NCBI GenBank assembly: GCA_007127335.1
Contig: SKZO01000153.1
Location: 1-40,439 of the forward strand
Direction: 5' to 3'
From: Spirochaetales bacterium
GTDB lineage: Bacteria > Spirochaetota > Spirochaetia > DSM-27196 > SLST01
Length of the DNA stretch: 40,439 nucleotides
The notes beneath the pieces were generated by a model. It was not told the origin of the DNA. It saw only the letters and a list, made by a program, of their open reading frames with translations, and ran no database searches. Numbering within the stretch: the first letter of the stretch is position 1; every line of letters begins with the position of its first letter. This document shows, piece by piece, positions 30,808 to 38,623 of this stretch. The translations under genes and the position numbers were made by a program.

Positions 30808-32205
30808 ATGGTGATGAAGCCTGATCCAATACTCATCGTCGATGATGACGAGCTTGTGGTGGAGATGTACAGTTCGATCCTCGAGGCGGCCGGCTGGACG
30901 AATCGGATCGTCGTCACCGATCCCCGCGAGGTCATGCCGCTGGTGCGGAGCACCGAGTTCTCCGTGATCCTGCTCGATCTGACGATGCCGCACGTCTCCG
31001 GGCGGGAGCTGCTCGGTGAGATCACCGCTGAGCGCCCGCAGGTTCCGGTCATCATCCTCACGCTCGAGGACAGCGTGGACGTCGCCGTGGAGTGCATGAA
31101 GGTCGGTGCGTTCGATTTCATGACCAAGCCGATCAATGAGAATCGTCTCGTGAACTCCGTAGCGCACGCCGTGCAACTGCACTCGTTGCACGATGAAGTC
31201 CGGGTGCTCTCGCGCCGCGGTCGTGACACCGCTATCGCCAACCCGGAGGTCTTCTCCGCGATCGTCACCAGGTGCGAAGCGATGCGCCAGCTCTTCGCGT
31301 ACGTCGAGACCATCGCGGGGAGCCCGCGAGCCGTTCTGATCACCGGTGAAAGCGGTACCGGCAAGGAGCTCTTCGCGCGGGCGATCCACGAGGCGAGCAG
31401 GCGCGAAGGGAGCTTCGTTCCCGTGAACGTCGCAGGAGTTGACGAGACGGTTTTTTCCGACACCCTCTTCGGGCATCGTCGCGGGGCGTTCACCGGGGCC
31501 GATACCGTTCGGCGGGGCCTTGTCGAGCAGGCGGCGGCCGGGACCCTCTTTCTCGATGAGATAGGCGATCTCGATAACGGAGCCCAGCTCAAGCTCCTGC
31601 GGCTCCTCCAGGAGGAGGAGTACTATCCGCTCGGGGCGGACGTTCCGGAACGGTCATCCGCTCGCGTGATCGCGGCCACCAATGCCGATCTGTTCGCCCG
31701 TCAGCAGGATGGCACGTTTCGGCGGGATCTCTTCTACCGACTGATGGGGCATCACGTCCAGATCCCTCCGTTGCGCGATCGCCCGGAGGACGTGCCTGTC
31801 CTGCTCGAGCATTTCGTGGCCGAGAGTTGCGAGGCACTCGGACGCCCGCAACTCACCGTTCCCTCCGGTCTGCACCGGGTGTTCGGCGGCTACGAGTTCC
31901 CCGGCAACGTCCGTGAGCTTCAGGCGATCGTTTTCGACGTCGTCAGTCGCGTTTCCGGACGGGACCTGCGCGACGAGGACTTCCAGTCGCATCCACTGCT
32001 CGCAGGCCATATCCGGGACCGTGGCGCTGCAGAACCGCTCTCCTTCCGCGGGCCGCTTCCGACCCTCGCGGAGGCTGAGGCCTATCTGATTCGCGAGGCC
32101 CTTGAACAGACCGGCGGCAACCAGTCGGCGGCCGCTCGTCTGCTCGGCGTCTCGCAGTCTACGCTGAGCAGACGGCTCGCGCGCAAGACGGACGGCTCCC
32201 GGTAA
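30808..32205 (+). CDS. NtrC-family sigma54-dependent response regulator
   Basis: 465 residues, full three-domain activator. Receiver 1-125 has acidic pocket D12-D13-D14, phospho-acceptor D57 (L-L-D-L-T-M-P) and K107. The AAA+ domain has Walker A G180-E-S-G-T-G-K-E187 and the sigma54-contacting G-A-F-T-G-A loop at 226-231, with F-L-D-E-I-G-D after. The C-terminal Fis-type helix-turn-helix is G-N-Q-S-A-A-A-R-L-L-G-V-S-Q-S-T-L-S-R-R. All residues for activity are present. No histidine kinase is adjacent, so the signal is unknown. ATG 30808 follows GGGAGG. The promoter and paired palindromes just downstream are its likely target. Confidence 0.93.
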   Translation: MVMKPDPILIVDDDELVVEMYSSILEAAGWTNRIVVTDPREVMPLVRSTEFSVILLDLTMPHVSGRELLGEITAERPQVPVIILTLEDSVDVAVECMKVGAFDFMTKPINENRLVNSVAHAVQLHSLHDEVRVLSRRGRDTAIANPEVFSAIVTRCEAMRQLFAYVETIAGSPRAVLITGESGTGKELFARAIHEASRREGSFVPVNVAGVDETVFSDTLFGHRRGAFTGADTVRRGLVEQAAAGTLFLDEIGDLDNGAQLKLLRLLQEEEYYPLGADVPERSSARVIAATNADLFARQQDGTFRRDLFYRLMGHHVQIPPLRDRPEDVPVLLEHFVAESCEALGRPQLTVPSGLHRVFGGYEFPGNVRELQAIVFDVVSRVSGRDLRDEDFQSHPLLAGHIRDRGAAEPLSFRGPLPTLAEAEAYLIREALEQTGGNQSAAARLLGVSQSTLSRRLARKTDGSR

Positions 32206-32214
32206 CCTCATGAC

Positions 32215-32260
32215 CATGCATACTGCATGATGTCCTGCATATTCCATGCATTGTGCATGG
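32215..32260 (+). promoter_or_regulatory. Paired palindromic enhancer sites (UAS)
   Basis: CATGCA-TAC-TGCATG (32215-32229) and CCATGCA-TTG-TGCATGG (32244-32260) are both perfect inverted repeats with a 3-bp centre. Their centres (32222 and 32252) are 30 bp apart, close to three helical turns, and another TGCAT lies between at 32236-32240. They sit about 147 and 117 bp upstream of the predicted sigma54 start. This is the layout of paired binding sites for a dimeric Fis-type activator. Confidence 0.7.
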
Positions 32261-32342
32261 GATTCCCCGGTCGCCGGCTCACGATTCGGTCAACCTGCCC
32301 CGTAAACCATTACGTCACAAGTAGTAGCTTTCTGTCCTCGCC

Positions 32343-32359
32343 TGGCACGAAACGTGCAT
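32343..32359 (+). promoter_or_regulatory. Sigma54 (-24/-12) promoter
   Basis: TGGCACGAAACGTGCAT matches the sigma54 consensus TGGCACG-N4-TTGCW with one mismatch. The invariant GG (32344-32345) and GC (32356-32357) are 10 bases apart. The predicted start is about 32369. It lies 140 bp after the sigma54 activator gene. Confidence 0.75.
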
Positions 32360-32368
32360 TACCTCTCT

Positions 32369-32442
32369 CAGGTGCAGTTCACTGCGCCTATGTAATAACA
32401 GGGCCCGGGGGTCCGTCCCCGCCGGACTTCCGGGCGTCTTTC
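32369..32442 (+). ncRNA. Predicted sigma54-dependent small RNA with two hairpins
   Basis: From the sigma54 start the RNA would begin directly with hairpin 1: 8 bp, 32370-32377 with 32382-32389, loop UUCA. A single-stranded linker rich in A and U follows. Hairpin 2 is 13 bp (32403-32415 with 32423-32435, 7-base loop), followed by GUCUUUC, a weak terminator-like tail. Hairpin 1 contains one G-U pair and hairpin 2 two. On the other strand these become A-C mismatches, so only the plus-strand RNA folds completely. There is no open frame of note. The RNA is antisense to the last codons of pncB. This is prediction from sequence only; the 3' end is uncertain. Confidence 0.42.
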
Positions 32443-33860
32443 ATGTCTTCTATCATGCGCTCCTTGAGCTCGGCGAGGCGGCCGGAGAGCGAGACTTTGT
32501 AGATGTGCGGGTTGATGATCCGTTTGTACGTCTCGTCGAATCGCTCGAGCGATCCGGTACACCGGGCCTGCAGATCCGGAAGCGGCGTTCTCTCATGACA
32601 TCGCTTGCCGCGGTCCATCTGCTTCTCGAGCATGGGCATGATCCTCGCGTAGTTCGTCATCTCGAACGTCCGGGCACTCAGGTCAGGGTGATGGAAGGTG
32701 TACTGCCGGCCCTCGACGATCGGTTCTTCGTCGAGAGCGATGAGATCGGCGAGGGGTGCGTCTGATGCATCGAGGAATCGGTAGACCTGCTTGACGCCCG
32801 GGTTCGTCGTCTTTGCCGGCTGGTTTGAGAGCTTGATCGTCGGTTCGAGCCGACCATCACCCTTCGCGGCGAGCTTGTAGACTCCGGTGAGCGAGGAGTC
32901 TTCGCCGCCGGTCACCAGCCGGGTACCCACGCCCCAGCTGTCGATCGGACATCCGGAGGTAACCAGATGGTGGATGATCTGCTCGTCGAGCTCGTTGCTC
33001 ACCGTGATCGTTGCGTCCTCGAGTCCTGCCGCGTCGAGCCCTGCGCGCACCTGCTTGCTCAGGTACTCGAGATCTCCGCTGTCTATGCGCACGCCGAACC
33101 GGTGTCCGAGCGACTTCAGCTTCTTCCCCACCCGTATTGCGTTTTCGAGTCCGCATCCAAGTGTCGAGTAGGTGTCGATCAGCAGGATCGTTGCGTTGGG
33201 GTAGAGCTCAGCGTACCGCTGGAAGCTCTCCTCCTCCGAGTCAAAGGCCATGACCCACGAGTGCGCCATGGTCCCTTTGACCGGTATGCCGTATGTCCTC
33301 CCACCAAGCGTGTTCGAGGTTGCCGTCGCGCCGCCTATGAAGGCCGCCCGGGTGGCGCTCATCGCGCCGTCGGCTCCCTGCGCGCGCCGCAGACCGAACT
33401 CGAGGACGGCGCCGCCCTCGGCGGCGAGGTGAACGCGGGCAGCCTTCGTCGCAACGAGCGTCTGGAAGTTGATGGTATTGAGCAGCATGCCTTCGATCAG
33501 CTGTGCTTCGATCAGGGGAGCGTGGACGCGAATCAGCGGCTCGCAGGGGAAGACGATACTGCCCTCCGGCATTGCATACAGGTCGCCGCTGAATCGGAAC
33601 TCCCGCAGGTATTCGAGGAAGTCGTCGGAGAAGAGACCGACGCTCCTCAGATAGGAGATCTCGTTGTCCGAGAAACGGATCTGCGAGAGATGGTCGACGA
33701 GATCGTCGAGTCCGGCAAAGACCGCGAACCCGCCGGAAAACGGCTGGCGGCGGAAGAACATGTCGAACACCACGCGACGGTTCTGGTTGAACCGGTGATA
33801 CCCTTGGATCATCGTGAGCTCGTAGAGGTCGGTGAACAGCCCTGAGTTCTGGAGCGCCAT
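32388..33860 (-). CDS. pncB: Nicotinate phosphoribosyltransferase
   Basis: 490 residues, catalysing nicotinate + PRPP + ATP to nicotinate mononucleotide in NAD salvage (Preiss-Handler). Diagnostic features are L-F-T-D-L-Y-E-L-T-M at the start, F-G-L-R-R-A-Q-G, the catalytic-histidine region G-T-M-A-H-S-W-V-M, L-I-D-T-Y, R-I-D-S-G-D, and the W-G-V-G-T-R phosphate loop. The C-terminal tail (after I-Y-K-V-S-L) is Gly/Pro-rich and not conserved; the predicted sRNA lies over it. ATG 33860 is 6 bases after TATACT; an upstream in-frame ATG at 33878 would place the promoter inside the gene, so it is rejected. Confidence 0.95.
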   Translation of the reverse strand: MALQNSGLFTDLYELTMIQGYHRFNQNRRVVFDMFFRRQPFSGGFAVFAGLDDLVDHLSQIRFSDNEISYLRSVGLFSDDFLEYLREFRFSGDLYAMPEGSIVFPCEPLIRVHAPLIEAQLIEGMLLNTINFQTLVATKAARVHLAAEGGAVLEFGLRRAQGADGAMSATRAAFIGGATATSNTLGGRTYGIPVKGTMAHSWVMAFDSEEESFQRYAELYPNATILLIDTYSTLGCGLENAIRVGKKLKSLGHRFGVRIDSGDLEYLSKQVRAGLDAAGLEDATITVSNELDEQIIHHLVTSGCPIDSWGVGTRLVTGGEDSSLTGVYKLAAKGDGRLEPTIKLSNQPAKTTNPGVKQVYRFLDASDAPLADLIALDEEPIVEGRQYTFHHPDLSARTFEMTNYARIMPMLEKQMDRGKRCHERTPLPDLQARCTGSLERFDETYKRIINPHIYKVSLSGRLAELKERMIEDMKDARKSGGDGPPGPVIT

Positions 33861-33866
33861 GGATCC

Positions 33867-33896
33867 AGTATACGGCACCCGGCCGGGCGATCACAA
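33867..33896 (-). promoter_or_regulatory. pncB promoter (leaderless)
   Basis: TTGTGA (33891-33896), 18 bp, TATACT (33867-33872), then 6 bases to ATG 33860. The -35 overlaps the stop codon of the upstream gene. Confidence 0.55.
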
Positions 33897-34946
33897 ACGA
33901 CCCGCACGTCCTGCGCGTATCGTCTCACGCATCCGCGTCTGGAGCTCGCGCAGCGGCAGCGGCTGCGCATGCCGTTTCCTGCAGGGCCGCTCCGTTGGGC
34001 GCCCGTCGCTCAGGTTCCAGTTGCCCACGGCATCCTCAATCTCGGCCTCATCGACGACTGCTCCTCTCCATGCGGCGGTCATGCGTGCAACCATGGTCCG
34101 GGCGGTCTCGAGCGCCTCGTCGCAACAGTCGAGGAAACTGCGGGTGGTCCGCTCACCGTCGGGACAGGGATGCGGCCACGAGCGTCGTGATCTGTTCAGA
34201 ACGTCGAGCTCCGCGGGTACCTCGGGCGGATGGATGATGCTCAGCCAGCGAGGCCCTATCCGCCCGGCGTCCTCCCGCGCGAGTGCCTCCTCGAGGTACG
34301 CCTCGTCGACGTGCTCGGTGAACCGGTAGAACCCCATCGCGTCGCGATAGGCGTTCTGCAGCCGCGCCTGAAGTTTCGTGTCGCGCGACGCCTTCCTGTA
34401 CGTCCGGGTGAGCGCGTCCTTCATCAGATCGACCCACGCCGCGGGGGGAGACTCACCGCAGGTGATCAGGCGGTGAAACCGCAGCTCGTTCGGATGAATC
34501 CCGCGGCGCAGCTTCAGCAGCTCCACATCGATCAGCCGCTCGAGGAACGGATGCATCGAACGGTACTTCTCCGACGCCGGGTCCCCAGGCTCCGGCCAGC
34601 CCGAGTGAGCGTTGACGAACGGGTGCGTGTGGCGGTCGAGGACCGCATGGGTCGCGAACCCGACGATCAGTGCGCCGGCCCACGAGGAGAGCTCGAGGCC
34701 GTGACGGCCTGCCCATCCGCACATACTCGCGATACAGGTGCCGTACCCGCGCCTGTGCATGAGCGACCCGTAGGCGATCGACGTGGGACGGGTTCGCTGG
34801 TTGTGGTAGAAGATGTCCGGGCCCTGCGCGCCGAGCACGAGGTAGGCGCGGTTCGGCGGCTCGGCGAGTCCGTGGAGATCGGGATCCGGGGCGGCGGCGG
34901 ACACGACGTCGTCGGCGAACAGCAGGTGAGCGACGTGCGATGGCAT
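33891..34946 (-). CDS. Zinc-dependent phospholipase C-like protein
   Basis: 351 residues of the PF00882-type (zinc-dependent phospholipase C) family. The N-terminal P-S-H-V-A-H-L-L, G-A-Q-G-P-D-I-F-Y-H, and F-A-T-H-A-V-L-D-R-H-T-H-P-F supply the histidine and aspartate ligands for a metal cluster. No signal peptide, unlike secreted Gram-positive PLCs, so it probably acts in the cytosol on an unidentified phosphoester. ATG 34946 is chosen because TACACT ends 6 bases upstream and the conserved sequence begins there; the frame is open further upstream without similarity. Confidence 0.82.
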   Translation of the reverse strand: MPSHVAHLLFADDVVSAAAPDPDLHGLAEPPNRAYLVLGAQGPDIFYHNQRTRPTSIAYGSLMHRRGYGTCIASMCGWAGRHGLELSSWAGALIVGFATHAVLDRHTHPFVNAHSGWPEPGDPASEKYRSMHPFLERLIDVELLKLRRGIHPNELRFHRLITCGESPPAAWVDLMKDALTRTYRKASRDTKLQARLQNAYRDAMGFYRFTEHVDEAYLEEALAREDAGRIGPRWLSIIHPPEVPAELDVLNRSRRSWPHPCPDGERTTRSFLDCCDEALETARTMVARMTAAWRGAVVDEAEIEDAVGNWNLSDGRPTERPCRKRHAQPLPLRELQTRMRETIRAGRAGRL

Positions 34947-34952
34947 GGAACA

Positions 34953-34981
34953 AGTGTACCGGCGCATCCCCGAGCGGGCAA
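34953..34981 (-). promoter_or_regulatory. Leaderless promoter of the phospholipase C-like gene
   Basis: TTGCCC (34976-34981), 17 bp, TACACT (34953-34958), then 6 bases to ATG 34946. Confidence 0.55.
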
Positions 34982-35041
34982 TCGAGGACGGCCTGCGGCC
35001 TCCGGCGCCCTGCAGGCCCTCCTGGAAGGCCCTCTGGCGCA

Positions 35042-35070
35042 TTTACAGGCGCCATGCAAACGGGTAGAGT
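35042..35070 (+). promoter_or_regulatory. ackA promoter
   Basis: TTTACA (35042-35047), 17 bp, TAGAGT (35065-35070). It gives a leader of about 19 nt that includes the Shine-Dalgarno element CGGAGT. Confidence 0.6.
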
Positions 35071-35095
35071 CAGACATCATCGAACGGAGTGTGAT

Positions 35096-36307
35096 ATGGC
35101 AAAGAGTCGGGAACCCGGGAAGAAGATACTGGTCATCAACTGCGGATCCTCGTCGCTCAAGTATGAGGTCTACGAGATGCCTGCTCAGACGAGTCTGGGG
35201 AAAGGACTCGTAGACCGGATCGGAATCGATGACGGGTCGATCTCTCACGAAGGAGTGAACGGTACCTACGAGGAGCAGACGGACATACCGGATCACACCC
35301 GTGCAATGGGGCTCGTGATCGCCGCGCTCACCGACTCGCACAACGGAATCGTCTCGTCGCTCGACGAAGTGGCCGGCGTGGGGCACCGTGTCGTGCACGG
35401 CGGGGAGGCGTACTCGGCCTCCGTCGTGATCGACGAAGCTGTGGAGGCGGCGATCGAGCGGAATATCGAGCTCGCGCCTATCCACAATCCCGCGAACCTG
35501 ACGGGAATCCGCGAAGCTCGCGCCGTGCTGCCGCAGCAAAGGCATGTAGCGGTCTTTGATACCGCCTTCCATCAGACGATACCGCCGGCGGCATACCTGT
35601 ACGGGCTGCCACGGGAGCTCTACGACAAGTACCGAATTCGCCGGTACGGATTTCACGGGACCAGCCATCGGTACGTCGCCTCGAGAGCAGTGGAGCTGCT
35701 CAAGCGATCGAGCGACAACACGAATCTCATCACCTGTCACCTGGGCAACGGGTGTTCGGTCACGGCGATCAAGAACGGGCGGTCCATAGACACGTCCATG
35801 GGCTTCACGCCGCTCGAGGGTCTGATGATGGGCACGCGCTCAGGTGATATCGATCCGGCGATCATCTTCTTCCTGCTCGAACGGGGTATGACCCCCGATG
35901 AGCTCAACACGATGCTTAACAAAGAGAGCGGTATGAAAGGGCTTTCCGGGATATCCAATGACCTCAGAGACGTCGAGGAGGCCGCGGAGCTCGGTGATCG
36001 CAACGCAGCCGACGCGCTTGACGTCTATGCGCACAAGGTGCGCCAGTACATAGGCGCCTATGCCGCGGAGATCGTAAAGGTGGATGCGCTCGTGTTCACC
36101 GGTGGCGTGGGGGAGCACGGTACCCGGATGCGCGAGCGTATCTGTCGCCGGCTCGAGAATCTGGGTATTGTTATGGACTATCGCAAGAACCTGGAGAACG
36201 GGGCGCGGCGGGGGATCATCTCCATGGATTACTCACCTACGACGATCGTCGTGCAGCCGACCAACGAGGAACTTCAGATCGCCATTGACACCTACGATCG
36301 GATCTGA
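35096..36307 (+). CDS. ackA: Acetate kinase
   Basis: 403 residues. It interconverts acetyl phosphate + ADP with acetate + ATP, the ATP-yielding end step of fermentation. N-C-G-S-S-S-L-K-Y-E opens the ASKHA fold. H-G-T-S-H-R-Y-V holds the catalytic histidine, G-F-T-P-L-E-G-L-M-M-G-T-R-S-G-D-I-D-P is the core, and V-F-T-G-G-V-G-E-H is the ATP/phosphate end motif. No pta gene is adjacent. ATG 35096 follows CGGAGT. The next gene appears to start inside its last codons. Confidence 0.96.
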   Translation: MAKSREPGKKILVINCGSSSLKYEVYEMPAQTSLGKGLVDRIGIDDGSISHEGVNGTYEEQTDIPDHTRAMGLVIAALTDSHNGIVSSLDEVAGVGHRVVHGGEAYSASVVIDEAVEAAIERNIELAPIHNPANLTGIREARAVLPQQRHVAVFDTAFHQTIPPAAYLYGLPRELYDKYRIRRYGFHGTSHRYVASRAVELLKRSSDNTNLITCHLGNGCSVTAIKNGRSIDTSMGFTPLEGLMMGTRSGDIDPAIIFFLLERGMTPDELNTMLNKESGMKGLSGISNDLRDVEEAAELGDRNAADALDVYAHKVRQYIGAYAAEIVKVDALVFTGGVGEHGTRMRERICRRLENLGIVMDYRKNLENGARRGIISMDYSPTTIVVQPTNEELQIAIDTYDRI

Positions 36308-37688
36308 ACGCGGGATCACCGCGAGCGATTATCTTCTCTACCGACGCTGTCCGCGGTCGCTGCATCTGCGGCTGATCGGAGCTGCGCCGCCGTCCCATCC
36401 GGCCGATGCGAGCTACCCCGTTTCGTCCGACCGGCTCGCGGTCAGGGAGGTCGCCGTCGCGCGCTATCCCGACGCGCTGATCGGTCCGTCCTGCACCCGT
36501 GGGCCGTTCATCGCGACCGCGGACATACGCCGTGCGCAGAAGCCGTCCGGGCACGCGATGATCCTCGTCAGGGAGGGGACCAGCGTCAAGGAGTCGTACC
36601 TGCGGGAGGCAGCGTTCGTTGACTACTGCTTCACCGGATGCGGCGCGAAGCCACAGCGGATCTACGTCCAGCACATCAACAAGTCGTACCGTCGTGACGG
36701 ACGGATCGAGCCCGATGCCATGTTCGTGCAGGCGGACGTGACCCGGCGCGTGAAGGCCATCGCCCATGAGACCGCGGACGAGCTCGAACGTCTCCGTGAT
36801 GAGATCGACGCTGATCCTCGCCTTGGTCGGTATGAGGCAGTTCTCTGCGAACGGCCGCGCTCCTGCCCCTGCTGCTCTCCGTTGCTGCCGGAGCCGGACG
36901 CCGGTCATGTATCGAGGCTCCACCGGGGAGGTCCACTCGTCGATGAGCTGCTCGGTGAGGGGATTACCCGCATCGTCGACATACCGGCCGACCGTCTGCG
37001 CCATCGCCGGCACGAGATCCAGCAGGCCAGCCTGCGCAGCGAGGTGCCCTACGTCGACGCACACGCCCTGCGTACCTTTCTCGAACGGCTTGTCGATCCG
37101 GTATGCTATCTCGACTTCGAGGCGATCTGCACGGCGATTCCTCTGTTTGACCACGTGCATCCATGGGAGCACGTGCCGTTCCTCTACTCGGTCCATCGCG
37201 AGCGGTCGGATCACTCGCTCGACCACGCTCACTATCTCATGGAGCCGGGAACGGACTCTCGTGCAGAGATGGCCGAACGCCTGGCAGCGGACCTCGCCGG
37301 CTGCGGGAGCGTCGTCGCGTACAGCGCGGGATTCGAGCGTGGCGTGCTGCACCGCCTGATGGACCTGTGCCCCGACGCCGCAGCCGGTCTCCAGCGTGTG
37401 ATCGACTCCGTTGTCGACCTGCTCGAGCCGTTTCACGAGTTCGCCGTCTATCACCACCGCCAATTCGGTAAGGTCAGTCTGAAGTATGTGCTCCCTGCCC
37501 TGACGGGCTTCAGCTACAAGGGGCAGGCGATTCGGGACGGATACACGGCGAGTCTCGTGTACCGCCACCTCAGCGGCAGCGCCGCCGCGGCAGCGCCGGG
37601 TCTGCTCGACGATCTCGTCTCGTACTGTGAACTCGATACCATGGCGATGGTGCATGTCGTGCGGGAGCTCAGGCGCATGGCTTCGTGA
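36285..37688 (+). CDS. DUF2779 family, predicted Cas4-like / DEDD nuclease
   Basis: 467 residues from TTG 36285, the only good start codon near the conserved sequence; it overlaps the ackA end by 23 bases, so coupling is likely. The N-terminal half has scattered cysteines (Y-R-R-C-P, Y-C-F-T-G-C-G, C-P-C-C) as in Cas4-like PD-(D/E)xK iron-sulfur nucleases. The C-terminal half has Y-L-D-F-E-A, A-Y-S-A-G-F-E and Y-C-E-L-D-T-M-A-M, matching DEDD exonuclease motifs. I infer a nucleic-acid-processing enzyme; TM0106/DUF2779 proteins are not characterised to my knowledge. Start uncertain. Confidence 0.75.
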   Translation: MTPTIGSERGITASDYLLYRRCPRSLHLRLIGAAPPSHPADASYPVSSDRLAVREVAVARYPDALIGPSCTRGPFIATADIRRAQKPSGHAMILVREGTSVKESYLREAAFVDYCFTGCGAKPQRIYVQHINKSYRRDGRIEPDAMFVQADVTRRVKAIAHETADELERLRDEIDADPRLGRYEAVLCERPRSCPCCSPLLPEPDAGHVSRLHRGGPLVDELLGEGITRIVDIPADRLRHRRHEIQQASLRSEVPYVDAHALRTFLERLVDPVCYLDFEAICTAIPLFDHVHPWEHVPFLYSVHRERSDHSLDHAHYLMEPGTDSRAEMAERLAADLAGCGSVVAYSAGFERGVLHRLMDLCPDAAAGLQRVIDSVVDLLEPFHEFAVYHHRQFGKVSLKYVLPALTGFSYKGQAIRDGYTASLVYRHLSGSAAAAAPGLLDDLVSYCELDTMAMVHVVRELRRMAS

Positions 37689-37692
37689 GACG

Positions 37693-37718
37693 AAAAAGGC
37701 CGCCCGGGGGCGGCCTTT
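37693..37718. terminator. Bidirectional intrinsic terminator
   Basis: A perfect 10-bp stem AAAGGCCGCC/GGCGGCCTTT (37695-37704 with 37709-37718) and a CGGG loop. Leftward transcripts end in TTTTT; rightward ones in TTT. It sits between the converging DUF2779 gene and the exported-protein gene. Confidence 0.9.
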
Positions 37719-37739
37719 CAAGGTCGTGTCGGGTCTGAC

Positions 37740-38483
37740 CTAGCGGCGTGTCACCGTGAAGTCGGCGAAGCTGACGGCCAGGCTGTTCGTTCGCAGGCTG
37801 ACGTGGGAGCCTCGCAGGACTGCCGGGTCAACGTCGAAGTAGAACCAGAGCGTCGGCGCGGTCGGGTCAGCGACCATGATCCGGCCGGTGTCGTAGTTGA
37901 CGCGGATGCGTATGGGTACCAGCACGCCAAGGAACTGCTCGACATCGTCCAGGCTCATCATGATGCCGGCGTTGGCAAGCTCGGCCTGAATGTCGACGTT
38001 CAGCGGCGTTACGTCCATCACTGAGTTTCGCTTGCTCTCGTAGACCTGGCCCCGGAATCCAAAGTGCTGTGGAGCGTCTGCCAGGGTCTCGCGGCGTGTA
38101 TCCATGTTCAGCCAGAGCAGATACGATTCCCCGGCGCCCCACGCGATGCGGCCAAGAGGGGGATTTTCAACACCTACGTGGATGCCGAAACCGCCGTGCA
38201 GCTGTCCGGTGCGCAGCGCAGTCTGGTCCGGGAAGCCACCGGCCTCATAGCGTACCTGGAACGAGATCTCGATCTCACCCCGCTGCGGGACCTGTCGGTC
38301 AATGCGGGCGAGGCCCGTCCGTGCGTCGCGTTGCACGAGCATACCGCCACGGATGCCCCACTGGCCGTAGCCGGGAACCCACTCGCCGAGAGACTCGAAG
38401 CCATCGTAGACGATGGTCTGAGCGCTCACCGCGAGCGGCAGAAGCACGAGCAGAGCCGCGAAGATGAGGGCAACCTTCTTCAT
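37740..38483 (-). CDS. Secreted beta-rich protein
   Basis: 247 residues with a textbook signal peptide (M-K-K-V-A-L-I-F-A-A-L-L-V-L-L-P, cleavage after S-A-Q). The mature part looks like a concanavalin/LamG-type beta-sandwich (Y-D-G-F-E-S-L-G-E-W, E-I-S-F-Q-V-R-Y-E, G-G-F-G-I-H-V-G). Such folds bind sugars or form periplasmic sleeves. I do not see catalytic residues. The start at 38483 has an excellent AGGAGG, and TATACT (38533-38538) is the probable -10. Possibly a spirochaete-specific family. Confidence 0.75.
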   Translation of the reverse strand: MKKVALIFAALLVLLPLAVSAQTIVYDGFESLGEWVPGYGQWGIRGGMLVQRDARTGLARIDRQVPQRGEIEISFQVRYEAGGFPDQTALRTGQLHGGFGIHVGVENPPLGRIAWGAGESYLLWLNMDTRRETLADAPQHFGFRGQVYESKRNSVMDVTPLNVDIQAELANAGIMMSLDDVEQFLGVLVPIRIRVNYDTGRIMVADPTAPTLWFYFDVDPAVLRGSHVSLRTNSLAVSFADFTVTRR

Positions 38484-38532
38484 ATCCTATCCTCCTAGCA
38501 GAAATTGGTACCTTTCAGGAAGGTGTGAAACG

Positions 38533-38538
38533 AGTATA
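38533..38538 (-). promoter_or_regulatory. -10 box of the secreted-protein gene
   Basis: TATACT, with TTGCGT 16 bp upstream as a moderate -35. The leader is about 44 nt and carries AGGAGG, so unlike the neighbours this mRNA has a normal leader. Confidence 0.5.
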
Positions 38539-38623
38539 TCATACTCTCAACATGACGCAACCACAACCGGTATTTCCCCTGCCGGTGTGCTACATTCGTG
38601 AGTTTTCCGTGAGGATGTGACCG

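Noticed and set aside
30808-32205. Receiver protein paired with the HATPase protein at 29147 as a classic two-component system
   Set aside because: The HATPase protein lacks a histidine phospho-acceptor (HisKA) domain and a convergent gene lies between them, so no kinase-regulator pair can be claimed.
32370-32435. The two hairpins as a terminator of pncB
   Set aside because: Read leftward, the G-U pairs become A-C mismatches, no T-run follows, and hairpin 2 lies inside the pncB coding region.
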